In this document: one piece after another, positions 1 to 7,941 of the stretch | Layout: each line of letters opens with the position of its first letter | Numbering within the stretch: the first letter of the stretch is position 1 | From: Fibrobacter sp. UWP2 | GTDB taxonomy: Bacteria; Fibrobacterota; Fibrobacteria; Fibrobacterales; Fibrobacteraceae | Assembly: GCF_900141705.1 (NCBI RefSeq) | Contig: NZ_FQYM01000011.1 | Location: 1 to 64,000, forward strand | Length of the DNA stretch: 64,000 bases | Direction: 5' to 3' | The notes under the pieces: generated by a model | Told to the model about the DNA's origin: nothing | What the model saw: the letters and a program-made list of their open reading frames with translations, nothing else | Databases searched by the model: none | Position numbers and translations under genes: made by a program

Positions 1-107
1 GAAAAGAGCATGAAACTACTTGACAATGAAGCGCTAATAGCCTAGATTTACACCAGTTGGAGACCTGGATTTTCAACTAAAAAAGGGACAAATTCATAGA
101 TCCTGTT

Positions 108-1112
108 GTGGGACTCAATTATGTTTTATTGCCTCTTGCGGCGGAATTTTCGTTGCCCGGATACATTGTGTCTGTTGTTGGTAAAGGTGGTTATGGTACG
201 GAGTATAGCTTATTGTTGCTTGAAAAAAATAATGGCGAGTTTGCTGTTGGTCGGTTTGAGAGTGATTCAGATTGGCATTCTGAATACACGTTCATTTCTT
301 TGGATACGAAACGAAAGAAGGAAGGACGAAAAAGTTTGGTTACTCCAGCAGGGTGGAAAATTATAGAAAGTAGATCTATTTCTACAACAGACTTTGAACT
401 TGTAGGGAATAAAATGGGATTAGATATTTTTGTTCCTATTACTACGCAAAATCCATATTGGATTGGAAATGTTGAAATATGGGTTTCTGTGCCTTCTATA
501 AATAAAAGAATTCAACTTGGCTCGGGACAACAGATTCAATCGTATTTGGGAGGATGGTCAACATATGAATTTAGTGTTCCAAATTCCGTGAAACAGATTC
601 TTGAGGAGTCACATTCAGATGTTCAATTTCAGATACTTTTAAATACGGCTGATTCCCTTTGGATAGATAATCTTAGGTTTTCGGGAGATGTTTCCGAAAA
701 TCCGATAAAAAATTGGAGCCCAGAATGTCCTGATGATGAAGGATGTGAGGCTTTGAAGCCTTTAGTGCTGCATGTGAATGAGTCAAAAAGTGTGGAGGCA
801 GATAACGACGTATGGATAGAAATAGTTGGTTTTCCGGAAAATTGGACGCCTGCTATGTTGAGCCTTGGAGTGTCTGCTGTAGATGGATTGGCTCTGTCGG
901 GTTATGTTGCTTTTGAAGGAAGGAATTTCCCTTTGAGGGATTGGTATTCGGAGGTTTCGTTTGATTTTGATCGTGGAAAAAGGTTCCTGTTGAGATTTAG
1001 CAACATGAGTGGGCGCAATTTTAGGGTCAATGCGTGGCTTACGGGGCAAGTTATGGACGTCGCGAAGACTGATTCAAGGCCAAATGATAGCTACGTACTT
1101 AATTTTTGGTGA
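108..1112 (+). CDS. AT-rich surface-protein-like ORF, probably 5'-truncated
   Basis: About 334 residues if read from the GTG at 108; the frame is open from 81. I do not recognise a family. There is no signal peptide and no ribosome binding site. The first residues already look like the middle of a beta-rich domain, so the N-terminus may be missing through truncation or frameshift. Aromatic-rich strands such as WSTYEFSV and LWIDNLRFSGD resemble carbohydrate-binding-like domains. An acidic Cys pair (CPDDEGC, about residue 205) precedes a second beta domain ending in NFW. Base composition is clearly more AT-rich than the ribosomal genes that follow, which suggests foreign origin or relaxed selection. 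The frame is certain, the start is not. Confidence 0.5.
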   Translation: MGLNYVLLPLAAEFSLPGYIVSVVGKGGYGTEYSLLLLEKNNGEFAVGRFESDSDWHSEYTFISLDTKRKKEGRKSLVTPAGWKIIESRSISTTDFELVGNKMGLDIFVPITTQNPYWIGNVEIWVSVPSINKRIQLGSGQQIQSYLGGWSTYEFSVPNSVKQILEESHSDVQFQILLNTADSLWIDNLRFSGDVSENPIKNWSPECPDDEGCEALKPLVLHVNESKSVEADNDVWIEIVGFPENWTPAMLSLGVSAVDGLALSGYVAFEGRNFPLRDWYSEVSFDFDRGKRFLLRFSNMSGRNFRVNAWLTGQVMDVAKTDSRPNDSYVLNFW

Positions 1113-1195
1113 TGTAATTCTATTAATTAATACAATTGATAGAGTCTAAATCCTTTATTTTTAGGACTTTTTTATAAAAAATCGATTTTTTATCC

Positions 1196-1226
1196 TTGCA
1201 GGTTCCCGGAAAACCGTCTATATTTG
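1196..1226 (+). promoter_or_regulatory. Promoter of rplM-rpsI
   Basis: TTGCAG at 1196-1201 and TATATTTG at 1219-1226 are separated by 17 bp (counted to TATATT). This fits a sigma70-type -35 with a Bacteroidota-like TAnnTTTG -10. Predicted start of transcription is near 1231. Confidence 0.6.
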
Positions 1227-1262
1227 TTCCCACTTCACGGGGCGGGTTTGCCCCGGAACAAA
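1223..1262 (+). promoter_or_regulatory. Dyad in the rplM leader/promoter
   Basis: TTTGTTCC (1223-1230) is perfectly complementary to GGAACAAA (1255-1262) and encloses GGGGC/GCCCC (1239-1243 and 1250-1254). It could be a ribosomal-protein leader structure or an operator. The left arm overlaps the predicted -10, so the two readings compete. Confidence 0.4.
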
Positions 1263-1276
1263 TCTAAAGGATTTAC

Positions 1277-1705
1277 ATGAGAACCATTACAGTAAACCCC
1301 AAGACTGTCTCCCGCAAGTGGAAGCTTGTGGACGCAGCCGACAAGCCGATGGGTCGCGTTGCAAGTGAAGTTGCTCGCCTCCTCATGGGCAAGCACAAGG
1401 CTATCTTCTCTCCCAACGTGGACACGGGTGACTTCGTTGTCGTGATCAACGCCGACAAGGTTGTCGTTACCGGCAACAAGGAACTGCAGAAGCAGTACTT
1501 CCACCACACTGGCCACATCGCTGGCGAACGCTGGATCAACTTTGCCGATCTCAAGGCTAAGGACCCGACGGCTCCGCTGACTGCCGCTATCTGGGGCATG
1601 CTCCCGCACAGCGCTCTCGGCCACAAGATGGTCAAGAAACTCAAAATCTTTGCCGGCGCGGAACATCCGTACGCGGCTCAGAATCCCGAAGTCGTAGACC
1701 TTTAA
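1277..1705 (+). CDS. rplM: Large ribosomal subunit protein uL13
   Basis: 142 residues, the normal length for bacterial L13, starting MRTITVNPKTVSRKW. It contains the family core around GRVASEVARLLMGKHK and the C-terminal HPYAAQNPE stretch. L13 binds 23S rRNA early in 50S assembly. An AAAGGA ribosome binding site precedes the ATG. rpsI follows 21 bp downstream, the standard L13-S9 operon order. Codon use is strongly biased, as expected for high expression. Confidence 0.98.
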   Translation: MRTITVNPKTVSRKWKLVDAADKPMGRVASEVARLLMGKHKAIFSPNVDTGDFVVVINADKVVVTGNKELQKQYFHHTGHIAGERWINFADLKAKDPTAPLTAAIWGMLPHSALGHKMVKKLKIFAGAEHPYAAQNPEVVDL

Positions 1706-1726
1706 TTTAGAACGGAGATATAATCC

Positions 1727-2131
1727 ATGGCTACCGCAAAAAATAAGAAGATCTACCGCGGCACTGGTCGTCGCAAGAACGCCATCGCCGCCGTAATCCT
1801 GAAGCCGGGTTCCGGCAAGCGCACTATCAATGGTCGTGATTTTAAAGATTACTTCCACTCTGAAGTGCAGAACATGATTGCCAATCTTCCGTTCGCCATC
1901 CTTGGCAACGCCGAAGAATGGGACGTCGAAGTTACCGCTCGTGGCGGTGGCATCGCCGGCCAGATGGGCGCCGTCCGTCTCGGCATTTCCCGCGCACTGG
2001 TTGCAAACGACGCCGAAGTCAAGCCCGCCCTCAAGAAGGAAGGCCTCATGACTCGCGACTCTCGTGCCGTTGAACGTAAGAAGTTCGGCCGCAAGAAGGC
2101 TCGTAAGCACTTCCAGTTCAGCAAGCGCTAA
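1727..2131 (+). CDS. rpsI: Small ribosomal subunit protein uS9
   Basis: 134 residues with the family pattern: GTGRRKNAIAAV near the N-terminus, VRLGISRAL in the middle, and the basic tail GRKKARKHFQFSKR whose last residues reach the ribosomal P site in known structures. The bases AACGGAGATATAATCC before the ATG supply a GGAG ribosome binding site. It is second gene of the rplM operon and is followed by a strong terminator. Confidence 0.98.
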   Translation: MATAKNKKIYRGTGRRKNAIAAVILKPGSGKRTINGRDFKDYFHSEVQNMIANLPFAILGNAEEWDVEVTARGGGIAGQMGAVRLGISRALVANDAEVKPALKKEGLMTRDSRAVERKKFGRKKARKHFQFSKR

Positions 2132-2151
2132 TCTGCGAAATTGCTATTACA

Positions 2152-2182
2152 AAAAAACCCTGGCTCCGCGCCGGGGTTTTTC
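2152..2182 (+). terminator. Terminator of rplM-rpsI
   Basis: A-run, a CCC-GGC/GCC-GGG stem with a short loop, then T5. It lies between convergent rpsI and the MscS gene and can serve both strands. Confidence 0.85.
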
Positions 2183-2196
2183 TTTGAACTGCTCGA

Positions 2197-3096
2197 TCAA
2201 AAATTCGGTTGGCCTTGTTCGGAGGGCGTCGACATACCCGAGGCCTCCCTGGTATAGTTCGCCGTGTCGCTCGGGGCTCCCTTGATGGTCTCGTGAACGA
2301 TGTGCACGGTCCTTTGGGGGAAGGGGATGCCGATTCCCGCGGCGGTAAAACGTTCCTTGACGAGCGCCGTGTATTTCCACTTGGCGTCCCAGTAGTCGTT
2401 GGTCTTTATCCAGGCGCGGAAAGTCACGTTCACAGAACTGTCCTGGAGACTCGACACAAAGAACTGCGGTTCAGGTTCCTTGAAGAACAGCGGGTCGCCC
2501 TTGACGAGGTCCTGCAGTATGGCGATTGCCTTGTCGGCGGAGTCGGCGTAGTCGATCCCGGTGGTGATTTCGAGCCTGCGCAAATGGTTGCGGCTGAAGT
2601 TCACGATGGGCTCCTCCCAGAGCTTGCTGTTGGGCGCCGAGACAAAAAGCCCGTCGATGGTTTTGAGCGTGGTGTTGAACAGCCCCACGCCCAGGATGAT
2701 CCCCTTGATTTTGCCGCACTCGATGTAGTCCTTCGCCTTGAAGGGCTTGAGGAGCAAAAGCAGAATGCCTGCCGCGATGTTGCTGAGCATGTCCTTGATG
2801 GCAAGGCCCACGGCAAGGCTTGCTGCGCCTACCATGGTGACGATCCCTGCGGTGTTGACGTCGAGCGCCTTCAGTATGGCGAGGAGCGCGACGACGTAGA
2901 GGGCGTACGAGAAAAGCGAATAGACGAGCGGCTTCGCCGATTCGTCCATGCCCTTCTTTACGACATGGTTCAGGGTGAACTTGAGCAGCCGCAGGAGCCC
3001 GAAGGTTATGGCGATGATGGCAAAAATGGCGAAAAGCCGCTGCACGACGGCGTGCTGTGCGGCGAGCCAGTCAAAAAAGATGTTCAGGTGTTGCAT
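2197..3096 (-). CDS. mscS: MscS-family small-conductance mechanosensitive channel
   Basis: 299 residues, close to the 286 of E. coli MscS. An N-terminal hydrophobic segment (about 15-38) and a second one (about 58-80) precede the Gly/Ala-rich pore helix around VGAASLAVGLAIKDMLSNIAAG, then the cytoplasmic beta domain and cage. Such inner-membrane channels release solutes on osmotic downshock. The start is supported by a TATATT box (3104-3109, minus strand) that ends 7 nt before the ATG. There is no Shine-Dalgarno sequence, so the mRNA is probably leaderless. It is transcribed alone, divergently from rpsB. Confidence 0.93.
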   Translation of the reverse strand: MQHLNIFFDWLAAQHAVVQRLFAIFAIIAITFGLLRLLKFTLNHVVKKGMDESAKPLVYSLFSYALYVVALLAILKALDVNTAGIVTMVGAASLAVGLAIKDMLSNIAAGILLLLLKPFKAKDYIECGKIKGIILGVGLFNTTLKTIDGLFVSAPNSKLWEEPIVNFSRNHLRRLEITTGIDYADSADKAIAILQDLVKGDPLFFKEPEPQFFVSSLQDSSVNVTFRAWIKTNDYWDAKWKYTALVKERFTAAGIGIPFPQRTVHIVHETIKGAPSDTANYTREASGMSTPSEQGQPNF

Positions 3097-3103
3097 GGGC
3101 GGG

Positions 3104-3109
3104 AATATA
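3104..3109 (-). promoter_or_regulatory. -10 box of mscS (leaderless start)
   Basis: TATATT on the minus strand, with 7 nt (CCCGCCC) between it and the ATG at 3096. Confidence 0.55.
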
Positions 3110-3133
3110 TAAAAAAGCCCGGTGCAATGCCAG

Positions 3134-3170
3134 AAAACAACCCCTTGGAAGCCTCTGGGGGGTTGTTTTT
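3134..3170. terminator. Orphan terminator-like hairpin
   Basis: AAAACAACCCC (3134-3144) pairs perfectly over 11 bp with GGGGTTGTTTT (3159-3169). It sits in the divergent mscS/rpsB region, where no gene needs a terminator. It lies upstream of the predicted rpsB -10, so it is not an attenuator for that promoter. It may be a relic. Confidence 0.45.
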
Positions 3171-3190
3171 ATGGCTCTTATTTCTATATT
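3163..3190 (+). promoter_or_regulatory. Promoter of rpsB-tsf
   Basis: TTGTTT (3163-3168), a 16-bp spacer, and TATATT (3185-3190). The implied leader is about 150 nt and contains a perfect CCAGG-TTCG-CCTGG tetraloop hairpin at 3266-3279, possibly part of an S2 autoregulatory leader. Confidence 0.45.
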
Positions 3191-3346
3191 TTCGCCCGCT
3201 CGGAGCAATCTGGGCAATTCAATCACCGGTATGCGAGGGTCGCTTCGGTGGCGCGGTCCAAGACCCCAGGTTCGCCTGGATTTGAACTTCGCTCTGCGGC
3301 TTATTTGCTTGCCGGGTAGTACTAACCGATAAAAAAGGAAAACACA

Positions 3347-4087
3347 ATGGCTAATTTGCCTTCTGTTGAAGACCTGCTTGCTGCAGGCTCCCACTTTGGC
3401 CACCAGACCCAGCGCTGGAACCCGAAAATGAAACCCTACATCTTGGCCGAGAAGAACGGTATCTACGTTCTCAACCTCTCCAAGACTCGTGACCTCCTCG
3501 AAGAAGCCGCCAAGGCCGCTGCCAAGATCTCCGAATCTGGCAAGACCGTGCTCTTCGTCGGTACCAAGCCGACCGCCCGTCAGTGCGTCCTGGATGCAGC
3601 CGCTGCTTGCAACCAGTTCTCCGTGACCAACCGCTGGCTCGGTGGCATGCTCACGAACTTCCAGACCGTCCGCAAGTCCATCAAGAAGATCGACAAGATC
3701 GACACCATGGAACAGGATGGTACTTTCCAGGCTCTTTCCAAGAAGGAAGTGCTCGACAAGAACCGCGAACGCGCCAAGCTCCTTGACGTGTTCGGTGGCA
3801 TTCGCGAAATGGTGAACCTCCCGGGTCTTTTGGTCGTGACCGACCTCGCCCACGAAAAGATCGCCGTCGCCGAAGCCCGTCGCCTGCACATTCCTATCAT
3901 TGGCATTTGCGACACGAACGTCGACCCGACTCTCGTGGATTACCCGATTCCGGCCAACGATGACGCCGTGAAGTCCCTCAAGCTCATTGTGGACTACATT
4001 GCCGCCAACGTCAAGTCCCGTACTGTTGACAAGAAGGAATCCAAGGAAGAACCGAAGAAGTTCGACAACGGCGAGGAAGAAAAGTAA
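3347..4087 (+). CDS. rpsB: Small ribosomal subunit protein uS2
   Basis: 246 residues, typical for S2. Signature blocks are MANLPSVEDLLAAGSHFGHQTQRWNPKM at the start (S2 signature 1) and PGLLVVTDLAHEKIAVAEARRLHIPIIGICDTNVDP near residue 170-205. The last 20 residues are a Lys/Glu-rich tail. AAAAAAGGAAAACACA before the ATG gives a ribosome binding site. It is paired with tsf one nucleotide downstream, as in most bacteria. Confidence 0.98.
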   Translation: MANLPSVEDLLAAGSHFGHQTQRWNPKMKPYILAEKNGIYVLNLSKTRDLLEEAAKAAAKISESGKTVLFVGTKPTARQCVLDAAAACNQFSVTNRWLGGMLTNFQTVRKSIKKIDKIDTMEQDGTFQALSKKEVLDKNRERAKLLDVFGGIREMVNLPGLLVVTDLAHEKIAVAEARRLHIPIIGICDTNVDPTLVDYPIPANDDAVKSLKLIVDYIAANVKSRTVDKKESKEEPKKFDNGEEEK

Positions 4088-4088
4088 T

Positions 4089-4982
4089 ATGCAGATAACC
4101 GCTTCTCTCGTTAACGAACTTCGCCAAAAGACCGGCGTGGGCATGATGCAGTGCAAGAAGGTCCTCGTCGAAACCGATGGCGACATGGACAAAGCTGTGG
4201 AACTCCTCCGCAAGCAGGGTGCCGCCGTCGCCGCCAAGCGTGCCGACAAGGCCGCTGCCGAAGGCCGCATTTACCTGGTCGAGACCGCCGACAGGGCTGC
4301 CGCGTTCGAACTCTCTTGCGAGACCGAACCGGTGTCCAACAACGACGACTTCGTGGCTCTCGCGAATCTCGCCGTCAAGGCCGTTGAAACCCAGGACATC
4401 TCTTCTGTCGACGCCCTCAAGAACGCTGTCGTCGACGGCGTGAAGATTGCCGACCGTCTCGCTGACGTGCTCGTGAAGATTCAGGAGAACATTGACTTCC
4501 GCAAGTTCGCCGAAATCAAGAAGGCTCCGAATTCCGTGTTCGGCATCTACAGCCACATGAAGGGCAAGATCGGCGTGATTACCGAACTCGCCTTCGAAGG
4601 CTCCGCCGACGAGGCCGCTCTCAAGGCTGCCGCCAAGGACATCGCCATGCAGGCCGCCGCTTTTGCTCCGGTCGCCCTGAATGACGCTTCCGTTCCTGCC
4701 GAGACCATCGAAAAGGAAAAGGAAATCGCCAAGGCCCAGATCGAGAACGCCGCCAAGGAATCCGGCAAGGTTACCAAGCCGGAATTCGTGCAGCGCCAGA
4801 TCGATGGCCGTGTCGCGAAGGTCCTCAAGGAAATCGTGCTCGAAGATCAGGAATTCTTCATGGCTGAAAAGAACCCGAAGAAGCTCTCTGTCAAGGACTA
4901 CCTCCAGGAAGTCGTGGCAAAGCAGCTTGGCCTCTCCAGCTTGAAGGTCGTGAACTTCGTCCGCTTTGAACGCGGCAAGTAA
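4089..4982 (+). CDS. tsf: Translation elongation factor Ts
   Basis: 297 residues from the ATG at 4089, one base after the rpsB stop. The frame continues upstream inside rpsB, but homology begins here with MQITASLVNELRQKTGVGMMQCKKVL. That segment has the N-terminal UBA-like helices and the TGxGxMxCKKAL signature. FELSCETEPVSNND follows, the usual ETDFV region with a substitution. EF-Ts recycles EF-Tu by nucleotide exchange. Tight coupling to rpsB is expected, and a terminator follows. Confidence 0.97.
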   Translation: MQITASLVNELRQKTGVGMMQCKKVLVETDGDMDKAVELLRKQGAAVAAKRADKAAAEGRIYLVETADRAAAFELSCETEPVSNNDDFVALANLAVKAVETQDISSVDALKNAVVDGVKIADRLADVLVKIQENIDFRKFAEIKKAPNSVFGIYSHMKGKIGVITELAFEGSADEAALKAAAKDIAMQAAAFAPVALNDASVPAETIEKEKEIAKAQIENAAKESGKVTKPEFVQRQIDGRVAKVLKEIVLEDQEFFMAEKNPKKLSVKDYLQEVVAKQLGLSSLKVVNFVRFERGK

Positions 4983-5005
4983 TTTTTGTCTAAACGCAAG
5001 AATTA

Positions 5006-5037
5006 AAAAGGTCGTCCCGTGAGGGGCGACTTTTTTT
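5006..5037 (+). terminator. Terminator of rpsB-tsf
   Basis: GTCGTCCC-GTGA-GGGGCGAC (one G-T pair) flanked by an A-run and T7. Confidence 0.9.
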
Positions 5038-5048
5038 GTTGTTTTTTC

Positions 5049-5054
5049 TATATT
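5049..5054 (+). promoter_or_regulatory. -10 box of the pyrH operon
   Basis: TATATT 23 nt before the pyrH ATG, directly downstream of the tsf terminator. No good -35 is visible. Confidence 0.4.
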
Positions 5055-5077
5055 AAGATGAAACACGGAGTTTACAT

Positions 5078-5785
5078 ATGGCAAAGTTTAAGAGAATTTT
5101 GCTCAAGCTCAGTGGCGAGGCCTTGGCCGGCGCCGCGGGGCATGGAATCGATAACGTTATTTTGAGCGACATGGCGGGTGAGATTGCCTCCATTGTCCGC
5201 CAGGGTGTCCAGGTCGCCTTGGTCATTGGCGGTGGTAACCTGGTTCGCGGCATTTCGGCGTCGGCGGGCGGCATGAACCGCGCCCAGGGCGATGCCATGG
5301 GGATGCTCGGGACCGTGATGAATGGACTGGCTATGCAGGACGCCCTCGACAAGCAGGGAATCGACAGCGTGGTGATGAGCGCCATCCGCATGGAACCCGT
5401 CTGCGAGTTCTTTGACCGTCGCAAGGCGCTCAAGCTGCTCTCGGCCGGCTCTGTGGTGATTTTCTCCGCCGGCACCGGCAACCCGTTCTTTACGACCGAT
5501 AGCTGCGCGGCGCTGCGCGCCATCGAAAGCGAATGCAACGTCATTATGAAGGCCACCAAGGTGGACGGCATCTACACCGCCGACCCGGTTAAGGATCCGA
5601 GCGCCACACGTTTTGACGACATCAGCTACCAGGAAGTCATCAGTCGCGGGCTCAAGGTGATGGACACCGCGGCGGTTGCCCTCTGCATGGAAAACAATAT
5701 GCCCATTTTCGTGTTCAAGATGGAAAAGGGCAACTTGACGAAGGCTGCCGTTGAAGGTAATTTAGGAACATTGGTACACACTTAG
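5078..5785 (+). CDS. pyrH: UMP kinase
   Basis: 235 residues, standard for bacterial PyrH, an amino-acid-kinase-fold enzyme making UDP from UMP and ATP. Visible family blocks are [12 protein letters not shown] at the N-terminus, [10 protein letters not shown] (about 50), [13 protein letters not shown] (about 80), [20 protein letters not shown] (about 130), [14 protein letters not shown] (about 155) and the C-terminal [19 protein letters not shown]. The ATG is preceded by GGAG. It heads the run pyrH-frr-uppS-cdsA. Confidence 0.97.
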   Translation: MAKFKRILLKLSGEALAGAAGHGIDNVILSDMAGEIASIVRQGVQVALVIGGGNLVRGISASAGGMNRAQGDAMGMLGTVMNGLAMQDALDKQGIDSVVMSAIRMEPVCEFFDRRKALKLLSAGSVVIFSAGTGNPFFTTDSCAALRAIESECNVIMKATKVDGIYTADPVKDPSATRFDDISYQEVISRGLKVMDTAAVALCMENNMPIFVFKMEKGNLTKAAVEGNLGTLVHT

Positions 5786-5798
5786 TTATAGGTTTATT

Positions 5799-6335
5799 AT
5801 GGCTGCAGAATACGAACAGAAAATGGACAAGGCTATCGAGGCCACCGAACGTGAATTCTCCAAGATTCGCGCAGGGCAGGCTAGCCCCGCTATTTTGAAC
5901 GATGTGCGCGTGGATTACTACGGCACCCCGACCCCGATTTCGCAGGTGGCGAAGATCTCGGTCCCGGAACCGCGCATGCTGCTGGTCTCCCCGTGGGAAA
6001 AGACCTTGGTGGACCCGATTGACAAGGCCATCCTCGCCGCGAACATCGGCGTGACCCCCATGAAGGACGGCAACTGCATCCGCGTGACGCTCCCGATCCT
6101 TACGCAGGAACGCCGCCAGGAACTTGCCAAGGTCGTGCGCAAGCATGCCGAAGAAGGCCGTGTGGCTATCCGCAACATCCGTCGCGACGCGAACGACGCC
6201 CTCAAGAAGAACAAGGACCTGCCCGAAGACGAAGTCAAAAAACAGCAGGACGAAATCCAGAAGACGACCGACAAGTACATCGCGAAGATTGACGCCCTCC
6301 TCGCCGAGAAGGAAGCGGACCTCCTCAAAGTCTAG
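5799..6335 (+). CDS. frr: Ribosome recycling factor
   Basis: 178 residues, slightly shorter than the usual 185. Features include the N-terminal helix ending FSKIRAGQASPAIL, the hinge region DYYGTPTPISQVAKISVPEPRML, the PWEK motif, and the long C-terminal helix rich in KNKDLPEDEVKKQQDEIQK. RRF and EF-G split post-termination ribosomes. It lies 13 bp after pyrH, the widespread pyrH-frr order. Confidence 0.98.
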   Translation: MAAEYEQKMDKAIEATEREFSKIRAGQASPAILNDVRVDYYGTPTPISQVAKISVPEPRMLLVSPWEKTLVDPIDKAILAANIGVTPMKDGNCIRVTLPILTQERRQELAKVVRKHAEEGRVAIRNIRRDANDALKKNKDLPEDEVKKQQDEIQKTTDKYIAKIDALLAEKEADLLKV

Positions 6336-6347
6336 TTCAGCTTGACC

Positions 6348-7058
6348 ATGGCAAATCAGCTGCGACACATCGCCATCATTATGGACGGCAACGGGCGCTG
6401 GGCCAGGAACCGCGGCCTGGAGCGCTTTTTGGGTCACCGCAAGGGGACCCAGGCGACCATCGATGCCGTCGAGGTGGGGGTGAACCTCAAGCTTGAACAC
6501 ATGACGCTCTATGTGTTCAGTTCCGAGAACTGGGGCCGCCCCTCCAAGGAAGTGGACTACCTCATGGGCCTTCTCATCGAGATGGTCATCAAGGAAATCC
6601 CGGACCTCATGGAAAAGAACGTGAAGCTCATCGTGATTGGCGACATGAATCGCATTCCCGAGAAGCCCCGCGCCAAGCTCCAGGAGGCCATCGACGTTAC
6701 GGCGAACAATACCGGTATGCAGTTGAACCTAGCCATTTCGTATGGCGCGCGTCAAGAGATTGTCCATGCAGTCAAGGCCATTGCCGCCGATGTGGCCGCG
6801 GGCAAAATCAAGGTGGACGACATTGACGAGAATGTGTTCGCGAGGAACCTCTACCTCAAGGGAGCGCCTGATCCGGATCTCATCATTCGCACGGGCGGCG
6901 AATTCAGACTCTCGAACTACCTGCTGTGGCAGGCTGCCTACAGCGAGTTCTATGTGACCGATACGCTGTGGCCCGACTTTACCAAGGAAGAATTTATGAA
7001 GGCGGTGGAGTTCTACAAGACTCGTCAACGCCGTTTTGGGAAGGTGCTCGATGAATAA
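6348..7058 (+). CDS. uppS: Undecaprenyl diphosphate synthase
   Basis: 236 residues from the ATG at 6348; an in-frame TTG at 6342 would add two. The catalytic block HIAIIMDGNGRWA places the essential Asp at residue 13. The signature PDLIIRTGGEFRLSNYLLWQAAYSEF is near the C-terminus. The enzyme is a cis-prenyltransferase making the C55 lipid carrier for peptidoglycan and O-antigen. Its stop overlaps the cdsA start. Confidence 0.96.
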   Translation: MANQLRHIAIIMDGNGRWARNRGLERFLGHRKGTQATIDAVEVGVNLKLEHMTLYVFSSENWGRPSKEVDYLMGLLIEMVIKEIPDLMEKNVKLIVIGDMNRIPEKPRAKLQEAIDVTANNTGMQLNLAISYGARQEIVHAVKAIAADVAAGKIKVDDIDENVFARNLYLKGAPDPDLIIRTGGEFRLSNYLLWQAAYSEFYVTDTLWPDFTKEEFMKAVEFYKTRQRRFGKVLDE

Positions 7059-7932
7059 TTTGACGCAACGCATTTTGACCGCGGTGATCGCGATTCCGCT
7101 GGTATTTTTCCTGCTTTGGTTCTGCGACTACAGCCGTATTGGCCTCATGTGCTTTCTTGCGGGCGTTGCTGCCTGGGAATGGGCCAAGATGGCTTCCAAG
7201 ATGTACAAGGGCCCTGACGTGCGGTTCCTTTCGTTTGCCTCCGCTTTTGCACTCACGCTTGCGTGGACTCTTTCGAAGGGCGGCTACTTCGAGCTGCCCG
7301 CGGTGCCGTATGTGGTGGGCATGACGTTCCTCGTGATTTTTGCAGTCTATATCGCTGCGGCCTACAAGAAGGTGGAAATTGACCACTTGTTCCCGTGGCT
7401 CGTGATGCAGCTTGGTGCCCCGCTCTATATCGGGCTCTGGGGTGGCATGAACGTGCTCATGATGGGCAACGGCCAGGGTTTTGAACACTGCTATCCGTTT
7501 ATCCTCGTGATGACATCCATGTGGCTCTGTGACACGGTGGCGTATTTCTTCGGAAAGTTTGCGGCAGGCAAGGGCCCCTTCGGGAGGCACCCGTTTGCCC
7601 CGAGCATCAGCCCCAAGAAGACTTGGGAAGGCAGCATCGCGGGTTCCATCGCGACTATCGCGTGGGTGGCCTACTGGGTCAAGTGCAGTGCGGCTCTCTC
7701 CAGCTTCAATATCAATTTCAACTGGGGTGTAGCCATTGCAATCGGCGTGCTGCTCACTGTCGCGGGCCAGGCGGGCGACCTTTTGATGAGCGCCCTTAAG
7801 CGTTGGAGCGGCACGAAGGATTCCGGTAACTTGTTCGTGGGTCACGGAGGCGTGCTTGACCGCTGCGATTCCTTCTACCTCGCGGCTCCCGCACTCTACC
7901 TGGTGCTCGATTTCCTCAAACAGATCGCATAA
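7051..7932 (+). CDS. cdsA: Phosphatidate cytidylyltransferase
   Basis: 293 residues from the ATG at 7051, which overlaps the uppS stop by 8 bp and indicates translational coupling. It is a polytopic membrane protein with about seven hydrophobic segments. It carries PFAPSISPKKTWEGSIAGS and the CDP-DAG synthase signature ALKRWSGTKDSGNLFVGHGGVLDRCDS near residues 245-272, with the metal-binding Asp residues. It makes CDP-diacylglycerol for phospholipid synthesis. Order uppS-cdsA is common; dxr and rseP, often next, lie 3 kb and 9 kb further on here. Confidence 0.96.
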   Translation: MNNLTQRILTAVIAIPLVFFLLWFCDYSRIGLMCFLAGVAAWEWAKMASKMYKGPDVRFLSFASAFALTLAWTLSKGGYFELPAVPYVVGMTFLVIFAVYIAAAYKKVEIDHLFPWLVMQLGAPLYIGLWGGMNVLMMGNGQGFEHCYPFILVMTSMWLCDTVAYFFGKFAAGKGPFGRHPFAPSISPKKTWEGSIAGSIATIAWVAYWVKCSAALSSFNINFNWGVAIAIGVLLTVAGQAGDLLMSALKRWSGTKDSGNLFVGHGGVLDRCDSFYLAAPALYLVLDFLKQIA

Positions 7933-7941
7933 CGCGACTGC

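Noticed and set aside
1235-2110. Long minus-strand frame opposite rplM-rpsI
   Set aside because: Antisense shadow of two highly biased ribosomal genes; no start signal and no recognisable protein.
2209-3285. 358-codon plus-strand frame opposite mscS
   Set aside because: Shadow frame; the minus-strand MscS protein has clear family motifs and its own promoter box.
3987-4088. N-terminal extension of tsf into rpsB
   Set aside because: Homology to EF-Ts begins at 4089; the extra residues are an out-of-frame reading of the S2 tail.
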